A DNA stretch of 64,000 nucleotides. It comes from Rhizobium sp. L43 (GTDB lineage: Bacteria; Pseudomonadota; Alphaproteobacteria; Rhizobiales; Rhizobiaceae). The DNA lies in NCBI RefSeq assembly GCF_002531725.1, contig NZ_NWSQ01000013.1:124001-188000 (forward strand), in the 5' to 3' direction. Each line of letters starts with the position of its first letter. The stretch's first letter is position 1. Below the pieces are notes generated by a model, which worked only from the letters and a program-made list of their open reading frames with translations, had not been told where the DNA came from and searched no databases. This document shows, one piece after another, positions 20,997 to 30,886 of the stretch. The translations under genes were made by a program, and so were the position numbers.

Positions 20997-21563
20997 TTGC
21001 CTGCCATGCGGATCGAGCTCGAACAGCCGCGACAGAGTTGGGTCGAGGATTTCGTGATTCTCAAGCGCGCCGTCATGGGCGCGGCGCCGGCCGGAGCCTA
21101 TCTGCATCATATCGGCTCGACGGCCATACCCGGCCTTCCCGCCAAGGATATCATCGATATTCAGCTCACCGTCAACGAGCTGGCCGGTGTCGATGCCGAC
21201 GCATTCGAACGGGCGGGTTTCGAGCGCAGGCCAATCGTCATCGATCACTGCCCTCCGGGACTTGAACTGGCGGAAGGCGAATTGCGCAAGGCCTTCTATC
21301 GCAGCAAAGGACGCCCCGCCAATCTGCATATCCGGCAAAGAGGCCGTTTCAATCAGCGTTACTCTCTTCTTTGCCGCGACTTCCTGCGCGCCCATCCGAC
21401 AGCGGCAAACGCCTACGCCCTGATCAAGCAGCGGCTCGCCCAGCGTTTTCCCGACGATGTCGATTTCTACTACGATATCAAGGACCCGGTGTTCGACATC
21501 ATCATGGACGGCGCCAATGAATGGGCAAAGCTGATCGGCTGGTCTGAGCCGCCGCACGACTAA
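20997..21563 (+). CDS. GrpB family protein (UPF0157)
   Basis: A 188-residue member of the GrpB family, related to the nucleotidyltransferase fold. It carries HHIGSTAIPGLPAKDIIDIQLTV near residues 37-59, the hallmark GSTxxPGLxAKxxID motif. The C-terminal half has the typical LLCRDFLRAHPTAANAYALIKQRLA stretch. Function in bacteria is not established. It starts 2 bp after the preceding stop codon; an internal ATG at 21006 is a possible alternative start. It converges on the OsmC gene. Confidence 0.87.
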   Translation: MPAMRIELEQPRQSWVEDFVILKRAVMGAAPAGAYLHHIGSTAIPGLPAKDIIDIQLTVNELAGVDADAFERAGFERRPIVIDHCPPGLELAEGELRKAFYRSKGRPANLHIRQRGRFNQRYSLLCRDFLRAHPTAANAYALIKQRLAQRFPDDVDFYYDIKDPVFDIIMDGANEWAKLIGWSEPPHD

Positions 21564-21576
21564 CCGGCTTTGGCCC

Positions 21577-22044
21577 TCAGCCTAGAACCGGAACGCAGCG
21601 CACCTCGGTCTTCACCGAATTGGCGATGAAACATTCGTCGTGGGCGCGATGATGCAGGGCTTCGAGCTCGCTCAACGAGGGCTGTTTTTCGCCGCTGAAG
21701 ACGACATGCGGACGCAGCGTCACGACGGTCATGGCAAGGCGGCCCTCGGCATTCTTCTCCATGATGCCCTCGGCGGCATCGGTGTAGCTGTCGACGCAAA
21801 GGCGCTGTTTGGCGGCGAGCGACAGGAACCAGAGCATGTGGCAGCTGGAGAGCGAGGCGACGAAAGCCTCTTCCGGATCAACGGCATCCTCGGCTGAATA
21901 GGGCAGCGGGACGACATGCGCGGAAGAGGACGCCCTCACCTCGATGCCGCCGTCGAAGGTCCAGCGGTGGGCGCGGCTATAGCGGTTGTCGGTGAAGGTC
22001 TCACCGTTACGCTGCCAGGCAATCGTTGCGCCGTATCTCGCCAT
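21577..22044 (-). CDS. OsmC family peroxidase-like protein
   Basis: A 155-residue OsmC/Ohr-type protein. These proteins reduce organic hydroperoxides with two cysteines; here they are in SLSSCHMLWFLSLAAKQR (near residues 54-71) and HDECFIANSVKT (near 133-144). The catalytic Arg/Glu region is at the N-terminal half (DPEEAFVASLSSC). The sequence is closer to the general OsmC branch than to Ohr. The start at 22042-22044 (MARYGATIAW) follows GGGAG; a longer frame to 22092 adds residues that look like leader. It lies just downstream of mfd on the same strand (64 bp gap). Confidence 0.88.
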   Translation of the reverse strand: MARYGATIAWQRNGETFTDNRYSRAHRWTFDGGIEVRASSSAHVVPLPYSAEDAVDPEEAFVASLSSCHMLWFLSLAAKQRLCVDSYTDAAEGIMEKNAEGRLAMTVVTLRPHVVFSGEKQPSLSELEALHHRAHDECFIANSVKTEVRCVPVLG

Positions 22045-22108
22045 CTCCATCTCCCTTTTCCACGCAATTCCGGACGCAAAACCGCGGTACACTTTTGCTG
22101 GAATTGCT

Positions 22109-25100
22109 CTATTTCGCGAGTTCTGCCAGTTGCGTCATGATCACCGCCGCACCCTGCAGGCGTTTTTCCGGCGTCGGCAGGTCGCGGGTCAGGAACAGGC
22201 TGTGATCGGGGCGGATCTTCGCCATCGTGCCCTGCTTGCCGATATAGCCGACGAGGTTGGCCGGGTTGGGGAACTCCTTGTTGCGGAACTGCACAACGAC
22301 GCCCTTCGGGCCGGCATCGAGCTTTTCGACATTGGCGGTGCGGCAGAGCGACTTGATATAGACGATCTTCAGCAGGTGCTGGACTTCGATCGGCATCGGG
22401 CCGAAGCGGTCGATCATCTCGGCGCCGAAGCCGTCGATCTCCTTGAGTTCGGTGATTTCGCCCAAGCGGCGATAGAGCGCCATGCGCAGATGCAGATCGG
22501 GCACATAGCTCTCCGGGATCATCACCGTGGTGCCCACGGAGATTTGCGGCGACCAGCCGGTGTCGTGGATCTCGTCGACACCCTTGACCTCCGCGACCGC
22601 CTCTTCCAGCATCTGCTGGTAGAGCTCGAAACCAACCTCCTTGATATGGCCGGACTGCTCCTCGCCGAGCAGATTGCCGGCGCCGCGGATATCGAGATCG
22701 TGGCTTGCCAGCTGGAAGCCGGCACCAAGCGTATCCAGCGACTGCAGCACCTTGAGGCGGCGCTCGGCCGTTGCCGTCAGCACCTTGTTGACAGGCAGGG
22801 TGAAGAGCGCAAAGGCGCGCACCTTCGAGCGGCCGACGCGGCCGCGCAGCTGGTAGAGCTGGGCCAGGCCGAACATATCGGCGCGGTGGACGATCAGCGT
22901 GTTGGCTGTCGGCACATCGAGGCCGGATTCGACGATGGTTGTGGACAGCAGCACATCGTAGCGGCCTTCATAGAAGGCGTTCATGATGTCTTCGAGTTCG
23001 CCGGCCGGCATCTGGCCATGGGCGACGGCGACCTTCAACTCCGGCACGTCGGATTGCAGGAAGGCATGGATATCCGCGAGATCGGCAAGTCTCGGGCAGA
23101 CATAGAAGCTCTGGCCGCCACGATAATGCTCGCGCATCAGCGTCTCGCGGATGACCAGGCTGTCGAAGGGCGAGATGAAGGTGCGCACCGCCATGCGGTC
23201 GACCGGCGGCGTGGTGATCAGCGACAATTCGCGCACGCCGGTCATGGCCAGCTGCAGCGTGCGCGGGATCGGCGTTGCCGACAGCGTCAGCACATGCACG
23301 TCGCTCTTCAGCTCCTTCAGCCGCTCCTTGTGCTTGACGCCGAAATGCTGCTCCTCGTCGATGACGAGCAAGCCGAGATTGGCGAATTTGATGCCGGCGC
23401 CGAGCAGCGCATGGGTGCCGACGACGATATCGGTCTTGCCGTCCGCCACTTCCTTCTTGGTCAGCGCCAGTTCCTTGGCGCCGACGAGGCGCGAGGCCTG
23501 CTGGATGCGCACCGGCAAACCGCGGAAACGCTCGGAAAATGTCTTGAAATGCTGGCGGGCAAGCAGCGTCGTCGGCACGACGACAGCAACCTGGGCGCCG
23601 TTCATCGCCGCGACGAAGGCGGCGCGCAGCGCCACTTCGGTCTTGCCGAAACCAACGTCGCCGCAGACGAGGCGGTCCATCGGCCGGCCGGCAGCGAGAT
23701 CGGAGCGGACTGCCTCGATGGCGTTGTCCTGATCCTCGGTCTCATCATAGGGGAAGCGGGCGGCAAATTCATCGTAGAGGCCTTCCGGCGTCGTCAGCAT
23801 CGGCGCATAGCGCGTGAGGCGTTCGGCGGCGATGCGGATCAGCGCATCGGCCATGTCGAGCAGCCGCTTCTTGAGCTTGGCCTTGCGCATCTGCCAGGCG
23901 CCGCCGCCGAGCTTGTCGAGTTGGGCCTCGGTACCTTCGCCGCCGTAGCGCGAGAGCAGATCGATGTTTTCGACCGGCAGGAAGAGCTTGGCCTCGTCGG
24001 CATATTGCAGTTCCAGGCAGGCGTGCGGCGCACCGGCCGCCTCGATGGTCCGCAGCCCGATGAAGCGGCCGATACCGTGTTCGGCGTGGACGACGATCGA
24101 GCCCTCGTCGAGGCCCGCGACCTCGGCGATGAAATCGGCGGCGCGTTTGCGGCGCTTGGAGCGGCGCACCATACGGTCGCCCAATATATCCTGCTCGCCG
24201 ATGACGACGAGATCGCCGGCCTCGAAACCGGCTTCGAGACTGAGCACGGCAGCGGCCGCCTCGCCTCTGGCCAGCGCGCCGACATCCTTCAGCGCCTCGA
24301 TCGGCTTGACCTTTTCCAGGCCGTGCTCGTTCAGCACCTGCAGCAGGCGTTCCAGCGAACCTTCGGTCCAGGCGGTGACCAGCACTTTCGCGCCGGCGGC
24401 ACGCCGGTCGGCAATATGCTTGACGACGACGTCGAAGATATTGATGCGTTCGGCATCACCGCCACCCTCGGCATTCGAGCGGGCCCAGCGCTGGCCCTGG
24501 CGGGCATCAACATTGACGACCCGCCGCGCCTCGCCCTCATGCTCGTTGAAGGGGCTGATGCGGATCGCGCCGAGCGCGTCGAGGGTTTTGGCGAAAAGCT
24601 TGCTGTCGAGATAGAGCTGGCCCGGTGTCACCGGCTTGTAGGGCGTGCCCTGCGACATCTGGCTCTTTGCCGGCTGGCCGGAATTGAGGCGGGCGTCGTA
24701 ATAATCGAAAACCAGCTTGGAACGCTCCTCGGCCGCCTCCCGCACCGTATGGTCGGTAACGACTCGGAAGCCGCTGAGATAATCGAAGACGGTATCGAGC
24801 TTCTCGTAGAAGAGCGGCAGCCAGTGCTCCATTCCGGGATAACGGCGGCCTTCGGAGACGGCGAGATAGAGCGCATCGTCGCGCGTCGTGGCGCCGAAAG
24901 CCGAGAGGTAATTCTTGCGGAAGCGGCTGATCGTATCCGGGGTCAGCGTCACCTCGCTCATCGGATTGAGATCAAGGGAGCGCACCTGGCCCGTCGTGCG
25001 CTGGCTGGCCGGATCGAAGCTGCGAATCGATTCCAGCGTGTCACCGAAGAAATCGAGACGGACCGGCTCTTCGGAACCCGGCACGAAGACGTCGAGAATG

Positions 25101-25612
25101 CCGCCGCGCACGGCATATTCGCCGACTTCGCGAACGGTCGCGACGCGGTCGAAACCGTTGCGCTCCAGGCGCCCGGCGAGATCGTCCATGCGCAGCTGGT
25201 TGCCGGGGCGGGCCGAAAAGCTCAAGCTTTCGATCACATCCTGCGGCGCCACCTTCTGCAGCATGGCGTTGGCGGTGACGAGCACGATTGCGGCATGCGG
25301 CTTCTTGCGATGGGCAATCAGGCCGCCGAGTGCCGCCAGCCGGCGGGCCGAGGTGTCGGCACTCGGCGAGACGCGGTCATAGGGCAGACAGTCCCAGGCC
25401 GGCAGGGTGAGAACCGGAATGTCGGGGGCAACGAAACCCAGCATCTGTTCGAGATCGGCCATGCGGTGGCCGTCCGACATGACATAGGCGACCGGCTCTC
25501 CCGTTCGCGCGAGCTCGGCGAGCAGCAGCGTTTCAAGGCCGGCCGGCACATTGCCGATCGTCAGCGGCTCGGCAATGGCCGCAAGCTTCTTCGCATCAAA
25601 ACCAGGGATCAT
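22109..25612 (-). CDS. mfd: Transcription-repair coupling factor Mfd
   Basis: A 1167-residue ATP-dependent translocase that removes RNA polymerase stalled at DNA damage and recruits UvrA. Layout: UvrB-like N-terminal modules, an RNA-polymerase-interaction domain (YGGEGTEAQLDKLGGGAW near 495-512), then RecG-like helicase motifs: Walker A GDVGFGKTE (near 640), DEEQHFG (near 740), SATPIPRTL and QLRGRVGRS. A C-terminal TRCF domain follows. The ATG at 25610-25612 overlaps the sdhE stop codon (ATGA), so the two are translationally coupled. Together with uvrA and recG in this window it belongs to the repair set, although no SOS box is seen here. Confidence 0.97.
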   Translation of the reverse strand: MIPGFDAKKLAAIAEPLTIGNVPAGLETLLLAELARTGEPVAYVMSDGHRMADLEQMLGFVAPDIPVLTLPAWDCLPYDRVSPSADTSARRLAALGGLIAHRKKPHAAIVLVTANAMLQKVAPQDVIESLSFSARPGNQLRMDDLAGRLERNGFDRVATVREVGEYAVRGGILDVFVPGSEEPVRLDFFGDTLESIRSFDPASQRTTGQVRSLDLNPMSEVTLTPDTISRFRKNYLSAFGATTRDDALYLAVSEGRRYPGMEHWLPLFYEKLDTVFDYLSGFRVVTDHTVREAAEERSKLVFDYYDARLNSGQPAKSQMSQGTPYKPVTPGQLYLDSKLFAKTLDALGAIRISPFNEHEGEARRVVNVDARQGQRWARSNAEGGGDAERINIFDVVVKHIADRRAAGAKVLVTAWTEGSLERLLQVLNEHGLEKVKPIEALKDVGALARGEAAAAVLSLEAGFEAGDLVVIGEQDILGDRMVRRSKRRKRAADFIAEVAGLDEGSIVVHAEHGIGRFIGLRTIEAAGAPHACLELQYADEAKLFLPVENIDLLSRYGGEGTEAQLDKLGGGAWQMRKAKLKKRLLDMADALIRIAAERLTRYAPMLTTPEGLYDEFAARFPYDETEDQDNAIEAVRSDLAAGRPMDRLVCGDVGFGKTEVALRAAFVAAMNGAQVAVVVPTTLLARQHFKTFSERFRGLPVRIQQASRLVGAKELALTKKEVADGKTDIVVGTHALLGAGIKFANLGLLVIDEEQHFGVKHKERLKELKSDVHVLTLSATPIPRTLQLAMTGVRELSLITTPPVDRMAVRTFISPFDSLVIRETLMREHYRGGQSFYVCPRLADLADIHAFLQSDVPELKVAVAHGQMPAGELEDIMNAFYEGRYDVLLSTTIVESGLDVPTANTLIVHRADMFGLAQLYQLRGRVGRSKVRAFALFTLPVNKVLTATAERRLKVLQSLDTLGAGFQLASHDLDIRGAGNLLGEEQSGHIKEVGFELYQQMLEEAVAEVKGVDEIHDTGWSPQISVGTTVMIPESYVPDLHLRMALYRRLGEITELKEIDGFGAEMIDRFGPMPIEVQHLLKIVYIKSLCRTANVEKLDAGPKGVVVQFRNKEFPNPANLVGYIGKQGTMAKIRPDHSLFLTRDLPTPEKRLQGAAVIMTQLAELAK

Positions 25613-25914
25613 TCCGGCGTCCTGAGGGGCTTGTCGAAATCGGGCGTGTAGGCGGCCAGGCGGGCAAACATCGGTGTCTGGAAACGCTCTGGCACCGGCC
25701 ATGTTCCCATGATCCAGCGGACGAGATCATTGTCCTCTTCGGCCATGATCGTCTCGAACTCGTCGAGCTCGGCTTCCGACAGAGTCGCGACCTCGGCTTC
25801 GGCAAACTGGCCGAAGACCAGGTCCATCTCGCGAATGCCGCGATGCCAGCAACGGAAAAGGATCCGGCGGCGGCGCGGGTCGAGACCGGCACTCGTGAGC
25901 GTGACACCTGTCAT
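25609..25914 (-). CDS. sdhE: FAD assembly factor SdhE
   Basis: A 101-residue protein of the SdhE/Sdh5 family, which promotes covalent attachment of FAD to the succinate dehydrogenase flavoprotein. The hallmark is RRRRILFRCWHRGIREMD, with the RGxxE core near residues 21-25. Acidic helices and a W-I-M-G-T/PVP-type C-terminal segment follow. The start at 25912-25914 has AGGAAGG seven bases upstream; the upstream frame extension is not conserved-looking. It overlaps mfd by four bases, and is divergent from recG (92 bp). Confidence 0.9.
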   Translation of the reverse strand: MTGVTLTSAGLDPRRRRILFRCWHRGIREMDLVFGQFAEAEVATLSEAELDEFETIMAEEDNDLVRWIMGTWPVPERFQTPMFARLAAYTPDFDKPLRTPE

Positions 25915-26006
25915 GGCATTACCTTCCTGTTGATGCGCCTCTATAGACCCTGGAAAGCGGCTTGTCAGCCTTGCCAAGGCCGCATTGTTCATCGCATTTT
26001 GGCCGC

Positions 26007-28112
26007 ATGCGTCCCGCCATTCTCGATCCTCTGTTTTCCCCTATTTCGGGCCTTCCGGGCGTCGGCCCGAAGATCGCCGAGCTGCTGGTCAAGCTGCTCG
26101 GGCGCGAGACACTGGAGGATTGCCGGGTCATCGATCTGCTCCTCCACGCGCCCTTCTCGCTGATCGACCGGCGCAATCAGCCGGGCATCGCCCGCGCGCC
26201 GCAGGGCGCGATCGTAACGATCACGGCGCGTGTCGACCGGCACCAGGTGCCGCCGCGCGGCAAAAGCAATATCCCTTACCGCGTCTTCCTGCATGACGAG
26301 ACCGGCGAGCTGACGCTGGTCTTCTTCCGCGGCCAGGCGGCGTGGCTGGAAAAGCAGCTGCCTGTTGATGCGGAAGTGACGGTCAGTGGCAAGATCGACT
26401 GGTTCAACGGCCGCGCCTCGATGGTGCATCCCGACTATATCGTCCGGGCCGAGGAGGCGGAGAGCCTGCCGCTGGTCGAGCCGATCTATCCGCTGACGGC
26501 GGGACTTTCCCCGAAGACGCTGCGCAAGATCATCGACGCCGGCCTGCCGCGTTTTCCGGAGCTGCCGGAATGGATCGACCTGGCGCTGACAGAGAAGCAA
26601 GGACTGCCGTCGATCCGCGACAGTTTCCACATGTTGCACGAGCCGCGCGATCCCGGAGATATCGACCCGCAGGCCCCTGCCCGGCGGCGGCTTGCCTATG
26701 ACGAGTTTCTCGCCGGCCAGCTGTCGCTCAGCCTGGTGCGGCAGAGGCTGCGCAAGGTGGCGGGCCAGCCGGTCACTGCGACCGGCGCCATCAGCAGCAA
26801 GATCCTGAAGACCTTGCCCTTTTCGCTGACCGGCAGCCAGAACGAGGCGATCGCCGAGGTTTTGAGGGACATGGCCGGCAACGAGCGCATGTTGCGGCTG
26901 CTGCAGGGCGATGTCGGTTCCGGCAAGACGCTGGTGGCGCTGATGGCGATGGCGGCGGTGATCGAGAGCGGCGGCCAGGCCGTGCTGATGGCGCCGACCG
27001 AAATCCTGGCGCGGCAGCACCACGCGACGATCGCGAAATTCGCCGCCTCCGCCGGGCTTAACATCGAGGTGCTGACCGGGCGCACCAAGGGACGCGAAAG
27101 GGAGGAGATCCAGGAGCGGATCGCCTCGGGTGCGGCCCAGATCATCATCGGCACGCATGCGCTGTTCCAGGACAGCGTCACCTACGCCAATCTGATGCTT
27201 GCTGTCGTCGACGAGCAGCATCGTTTCGGCGTGCATCAGCGGCTGCGGCTGACCGCCAAGGGCATCTCGCCGCATATGCTGGTCATGACGGCGACGCCGA
27301 TCCCGCGCACTTTGGTGCTTGCCGCCTTCGGCGACATGGATGTTTCCAAGCTCACCGAGAAACCGGCCGGCCGCAAGCCGATTCAGACGATCACCGTGCC
27401 GATGGAACGGACCGGCGAAATCGTCGGGCGGCTGCAAAGCGCGATTGCCGAGGGCAAGAAGGCCTATTGGATCTGCCCGCTGGTCGAGGAATCCGAAGAG
27501 CTCGACCTGATGTCGGCCGAGGAACGGCATGCCACACTCGTCTCCGCGCTCGGCCCCGATGTCGGCCTGATCCACGGCCGCATGAGCGGACCCGAGAAGG
27601 ATGCGGCGATGCTGGCCTTCAAGAACGGCGACATCAGGCTTCTCGTCGCCACGACCGTCGTTGAGGTCGGCGTCGATGTGCCGGATGCGACGATCATGGT
27701 GATCGAACATGCCGAGCGCTTCGGCCTGGCGCAATTGCATCAGCTGCGCGGCCGCGTCGGACGCGGCGACGAGGCGTCGACCTGCATCCTGCTCTATAAG
27801 GGGCCGCTCGGCGAAACCGGCCATGCCAGGCTTTCGATCATGCGCGAGACGGAAGACGGCTTCCGCATCGCCGAGGAAGATTTGAAGCTGCGCGGCGAAG
27901 GCGAATTGCTCGGCACAAGGCAATCCGGTACGCCGGGTTTCCGCATCGCCAGCCTCGAGGCGCATGCCGACCTGCTGGAGATTGCCCGCAAGGACGCCGC
28001 CTATCTGATCGAGCGCGATCCGGAACTGACCAGTGAAAGAGGAGAGGCGATCCGTACCCTGCTCTATCTCTTCCGCCGCGACGAGGCGATCCGCTTCCTG
28101 CGGGCAGGTTAG
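26007..28112 (+). CDS. recG: ATP-dependent DNA helicase RecG
   Basis: Branch-migration helicase that processes stalled forks and Holliday junctions. The 701-residue protein has the N-terminal wedge/OB domain (FSPISGLPGVGPKIAELL near residues 9-26). Helicase motifs follow: Walker A GDVGSGKTLVAL (near 310), DEQHRFG (near 405), TATPIPRTL (near 430), EVGVDVPDA and QLRGRVGRG (near 575). The start at 26007 (MRPAILDPLFSP) is normal for the family. It converges with the DUF502 gene, and the two stop codons overlap by four bases. Confidence 0.97.
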   Translation: MRPAILDPLFSPISGLPGVGPKIAELLVKLLGRETLEDCRVIDLLLHAPFSLIDRRNQPGIARAPQGAIVTITARVDRHQVPPRGKSNIPYRVFLHDETGELTLVFFRGQAAWLEKQLPVDAEVTVSGKIDWFNGRASMVHPDYIVRAEEAESLPLVEPIYPLTAGLSPKTLRKIIDAGLPRFPELPEWIDLALTEKQGLPSIRDSFHMLHEPRDPGDIDPQAPARRRLAYDEFLAGQLSLSLVRQRLRKVAGQPVTATGAISSKILKTLPFSLTGSQNEAIAEVLRDMAGNERMLRLLQGDVGSGKTLVALMAMAAVIESGGQAVLMAPTEILARQHHATIAKFAASAGLNIEVLTGRTKGREREEIQERIASGAAQIIIGTHALFQDSVTYANLMLAVVDEQHRFGVHQRLRLTAKGISPHMLVMTATPIPRTLVLAAFGDMDVSKLTEKPAGRKPIQTITVPMERTGEIVGRLQSAIAEGKKAYWICPLVEESEELDLMSAEERHATLVSALGPDVGLIHGRMSGPEKDAAMLAFKNGDIRLLVATTVVEVGVDVPDATIMVIEHAERFGLAQLHQLRGRVGRGDEASTCILLYKGPLGETGHARLSIMRETEDGFRIAEEDLKLRGEGELLGTRQSGTPGFRIASLEAHADLLEIARKDAAYLIERDPELTSERGEAIRTLLYLFRRDEAIRFLRAG

Positions 28113-28816
28113 TCAGCCTTGGAAACGGCCACCGGCTTCGGCCGCGGCAAATGCTTCTGCTTCGGCTCGGACGGCTTGTGTTCCGGGGCGACCAGCCCAC
28201 CTGAGATCAGGAACTTGGCGGCGTCTTCCGGCGACATGTCGAGCAACACGATCTTTTCGCGCGGCACGAAGACGAGAAAACCCGCCGTCGGCACCGGCGT
28301 CGGCGGCAGGAAGACGGCGACCATATCCTGGCCCATGGCGTTGAACTTCGACGCGATCTCGCCCTTGGCGTCGGTAGCGATGAAGACCAGCGCCCAGAGG
28401 CCGGGACCCGGATATTCAATGAGGCCGACTTTCTTGAAGGAGTTCGCCTGTTCCTTCAGCACCGTTTCGAAAATCTGCTTCACGCTTCGGTAGACGGTGC
28501 GCACCAGCGGCATGCGCTGGACGATCGATTCGCCGAAGCGGACGATGCTCTGGCCGATCAGGTTCTTGCCGAGAAAGCCGACGACGGTGATCAGCACCAC
28601 GGCGGTCAGCAGGCCGAAACCGGGAATGGCGAAATTGAGATAGCTTTCCGGATTCCAGCGCGCCGGAATATAGGGCCTGACCCAGCTGTCCGACCAGTGG
28701 ATGAAGGTCCAGGTCAGCCAGATGGTGATCGCGATCGGGGCGCAGATGATCAGCCCTGCGAGGAAATTATTCCGCAACCGGGTCGCGACCGGCATTCTGG
28801 GGGTATTGTCGGTCAT
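28109..28816 (-). CDS. DUF502 family membrane protein
   Basis: A 235-residue inner-membrane protein of the DUF502 family, with two membrane segments near residues 13-37 and 60-85 (IPGFGLLTAVVLITVVGFLGKNL). The cytosolic or periplasmic domain contains the conserved RMPLVRTVYRSVKQI and LVFIATDAKGE segments. The C-terminus is proline/lysine-rich (EHKPSEPKQKHLPRPK). Function unknown. The start at 28814-28816 is chosen for the fit to family N-termini. It sits between recG and glmS on the same strand as glmS. Confidence 0.87.
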   Translation of the reverse strand: MTDNTPRMPVATRLRNNFLAGLIICAPIAITIWLTWTFIHWSDSWVRPYIPARWNPESYLNFAIPGFGLLTAVVLITVVGFLGKNLIGQSIVRFGESIVQRMPLVRTVYRSVKQIFETVLKEQANSFKKVGLIEYPGPGLWALVFIATDAKGEIASKFNAMGQDMVAVFLPPTPVPTAGFLVFVPREKIVLLDMSPEDAAKFLISGGLVAPEHKPSEPKQKHLPRPKPVAVSKAD

Positions 28817-28950
28817 CTCTACTGATGAACTCCATCTCAGTCGTGGACAGGCCGGAACGCCGGCCCTTCCCCCTTGTCCGCAGACCAAAATTGCCAGAAT
28901 TCGGGGCGTCGCACAATATGTTTCGGCGCGACGATCCCGGCGTTGCAGGC

Positions 28951-30777
28951 TTATTCCACGGTCACGGATTTCGCCAGGTTGCGCGGCTGATCGACGTCGG
29001 TGCCCATGAAAACGGCGGTGTGATAGGCGAGCAGCTGGATCGGCAGCGAGAAGATCATCGGCGCGATGATTTCGTCGACCACAGGCAGGGTGATCGTCGC
29101 CATGGTCGGCAGTTTCGAGGCCGCCGCGCCCGCCTCGTCGGTGATGAAGATGATGCGGCCGCCGCGGGCTGCGACCTCCTGCATGTTCGAAACGGTCTTC
29201 TCGAAGAACCGGTCGTAAGGGGCGATGACGATGACAGGCATGTTCTCGTCAATCAAAGCGATCGGTCCGTGCTTCAATTCACCGGCGGCATAACCTTCGG
29301 CGTGGATATAGGAGATTTCCTTGAGCTTGAGCGCGCCTTCCATGGCAAGCGGGAAGCTGGTGCCGCGGCCGAGATAAAGCACGTCCTTGCACTTCGACAA
29401 TTCGCGCGACAGGCTTTCCATCTGCGGCTGGATGAGGTTCAGCACCCGGCTCATGATGCGCGGCATTTCAGCGAGATGGCGCACCAGCGCCCTCTCCTCA
29501 TCGGCACTCACCGTGCCGCGGGCCTTGCCGGCGCCGATCGCCAGCGATGCCAGCACGGCAAGCTGGCAGGTGAAGGCCTTGGTCGAGGCGACGCCGATTT
29601 CAGGGCCGGCCATGATCGGGAAGACGGCGTCGGATTCGCGGGCGATTGTCGATTCGCGGACATTGACGACGGCGCCGATCTTCAACCCGTTGTCGCGGCA
29701 ATAACGCAGCGATGCCAGCGTATCGGCGGTCTCGCCGGATTGTGAGATGAAGAGTGCCGCCTGCGACGGCGACAGCGGCATTTCGCGGTATCTGAATTCG
29801 GAGGCGACGTCGATCTCGACAGGCAGGCGGGCATAACGCTCGAACCAGTATTTGCCGACGAGACCGGCGAGATAGGCAGTGCCGCAGGCCGAGATCGCCA
29901 GGCCGGTCGCCGCCTTGAAGTCGATCGCCGCGGCATTGGCGCCGATCGTGTTCTCGGCGAAATCGACATAATGGCTGAGCGCGTGGGAGATGACCTCCGG
30001 CTGCTCGTAGATTTCCTTTTCCATGAAATGGCGATGGTTGCCCTTGTCGACGACATAGGCGGTCGCCTGCGAGATCTGGCGGGCGCGCTTGACCGGCTTG
30101 CCGGCGAAATCGAGCACCGACACGCCGTCGCGGGTCAGCACGGCGCAATCGCCGTCGACGAGATAGCTGATCTCGTTGGTGAAAGGCGACAGCGCGATCG
30201 CATCCGAGCCGAGGAACATTTCGCCGCGGCCGTAGCCGACGGCAAGCGGCGGGCCGGAACGGGCGGCAATGATCGTGCCGGGATCTGACTTGAGCATGAC
30301 GGCCAGCGCATAGGCGCCGGTCACCCGGTTCAGCATCTTCAGCATGGCGGCGCGCGGCTCCAGGCCCTCGCGCAGATATTTCGCCATCAGCTGGGCGACG
30401 ACTTCGGTATCGGTCTGGGTTTGAAAGACCGCGCCCTCCTCGGTCAACTCATCGCGCAACTCGGAGAAATTCTCGATGATGCCGTTATGGACGACGGCCA
30501 CACCTTCGACGAAATGCGGATGGGCGTTGGTTTCGTTGGGAACGCCATGGGTCGCCCAGCGCGTATGAGCGATGCCTGTCGTGCCGGGCAACGGTTCGGT
30601 GTCGAGGCGCTTTTCCAGATTGAATAGCTTGCCCTCGGCGCGGCGGCGATCCATCACCCCGTCATGAATTGTGGCGACGCCGGCGGAATCGTAACCGCGA
30701 TATTCAAGACGCTTCAGCGCATCGACCAGGCGCCCGGCAACAGGCTGAGTTCCGACGATCCCGACAATACCGCACAT
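28951..30777 (-). CDS. glmS: Glutamine-fructose-6-phosphate aminotransferase (isomerizing)
   Basis: First step of UDP-GlcNAc synthesis: makes glucosamine-6-phosphate from fructose-6-phosphate and glutamine. The 608-residue protein begins MCGIVGIVG, with Cys2 as the glutaminase nucleophile. N-terminal amidotransferase motifs include HTRWATHG (near 78-85). Two SIS domains follow, with SCGTAYLAG, SQSGETADTLA (near 345-355) and the C-terminal DQPRNLAKSVTVE. Standard length. It is followed on the genome by glmU (109 bp upstream of its start, same strand), so the two probably form one unit for peptidoglycan and lipid A precursors. No glmS ribozyme-like structure was seen. Confidence 0.97.
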   Translation of the reverse strand: MCGIVGIVGTQPVAGRLVDALKRLEYRGYDSAGVATIHDGVMDRRRAEGKLFNLEKRLDTEPLPGTTGIAHTRWATHGVPNETNAHPHFVEGVAVVHNGIIENFSELRDELTEEGAVFQTQTDTEVVAQLMAKYLREGLEPRAAMLKMLNRVTGAYALAVMLKSDPGTIIAARSGPPLAVGYGRGEMFLGSDAIALSPFTNEISYLVDGDCAVLTRDGVSVLDFAGKPVKRARQISQATAYVVDKGNHRHFMEKEIYEQPEVISHALSHYVDFAENTIGANAAAIDFKAATGLAISACGTAYLAGLVGKYWFERYARLPVEIDVASEFRYREMPLSPSQAALFISQSGETADTLASLRYCRDNGLKIGAVVNVRESTIARESDAVFPIMAGPEIGVASTKAFTCQLAVLASLAIGAGKARGTVSADEERALVRHLAEMPRIMSRVLNLIQPQMESLSRELSKCKDVLYLGRGTSFPLAMEGALKLKEISYIHAEGYAAGELKHGPIALIDENMPVIVIAPYDRFFEKTVSNMQEVAARGGRIIFITDEAGAAASKLPTMATITLPVVDEIIAPMIFSLPIQLLAYHTAVFMGTDVDQPRNLAKSVTVE

Positions 30778-30886
30778 AAAATATCCCCATGAACCTCTGA
30801 CAATGAGGCCAGTCCTAACGATTTTCGCTTATTTCTCAATCGCCTCGGCGGTCACTTTGAATTTCCGCCGGTTACGCAAATCAGCC

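Noticed and set aside
21986..25651. A 1221-codon open frame antisense to mfd
   Set aside because: Shadow of the high-GC mfd gene; the translation has low-complexity Arg/Ala/Gly/Asp composition and no domain, while mfd on the other strand has clear helicase motifs.
25989..27965. A 658-codon open frame antisense to recG
   Set aside because: Same cause: third-position GC bias on the coding strand leaves the opposite strand open. No start context or family motif.
28951..30777. glmS ribozyme in the glmS leader
   Set aside because: The 109 bp before glmS lack any recognisable ribozyme core; the element is typical of Firmicutes.
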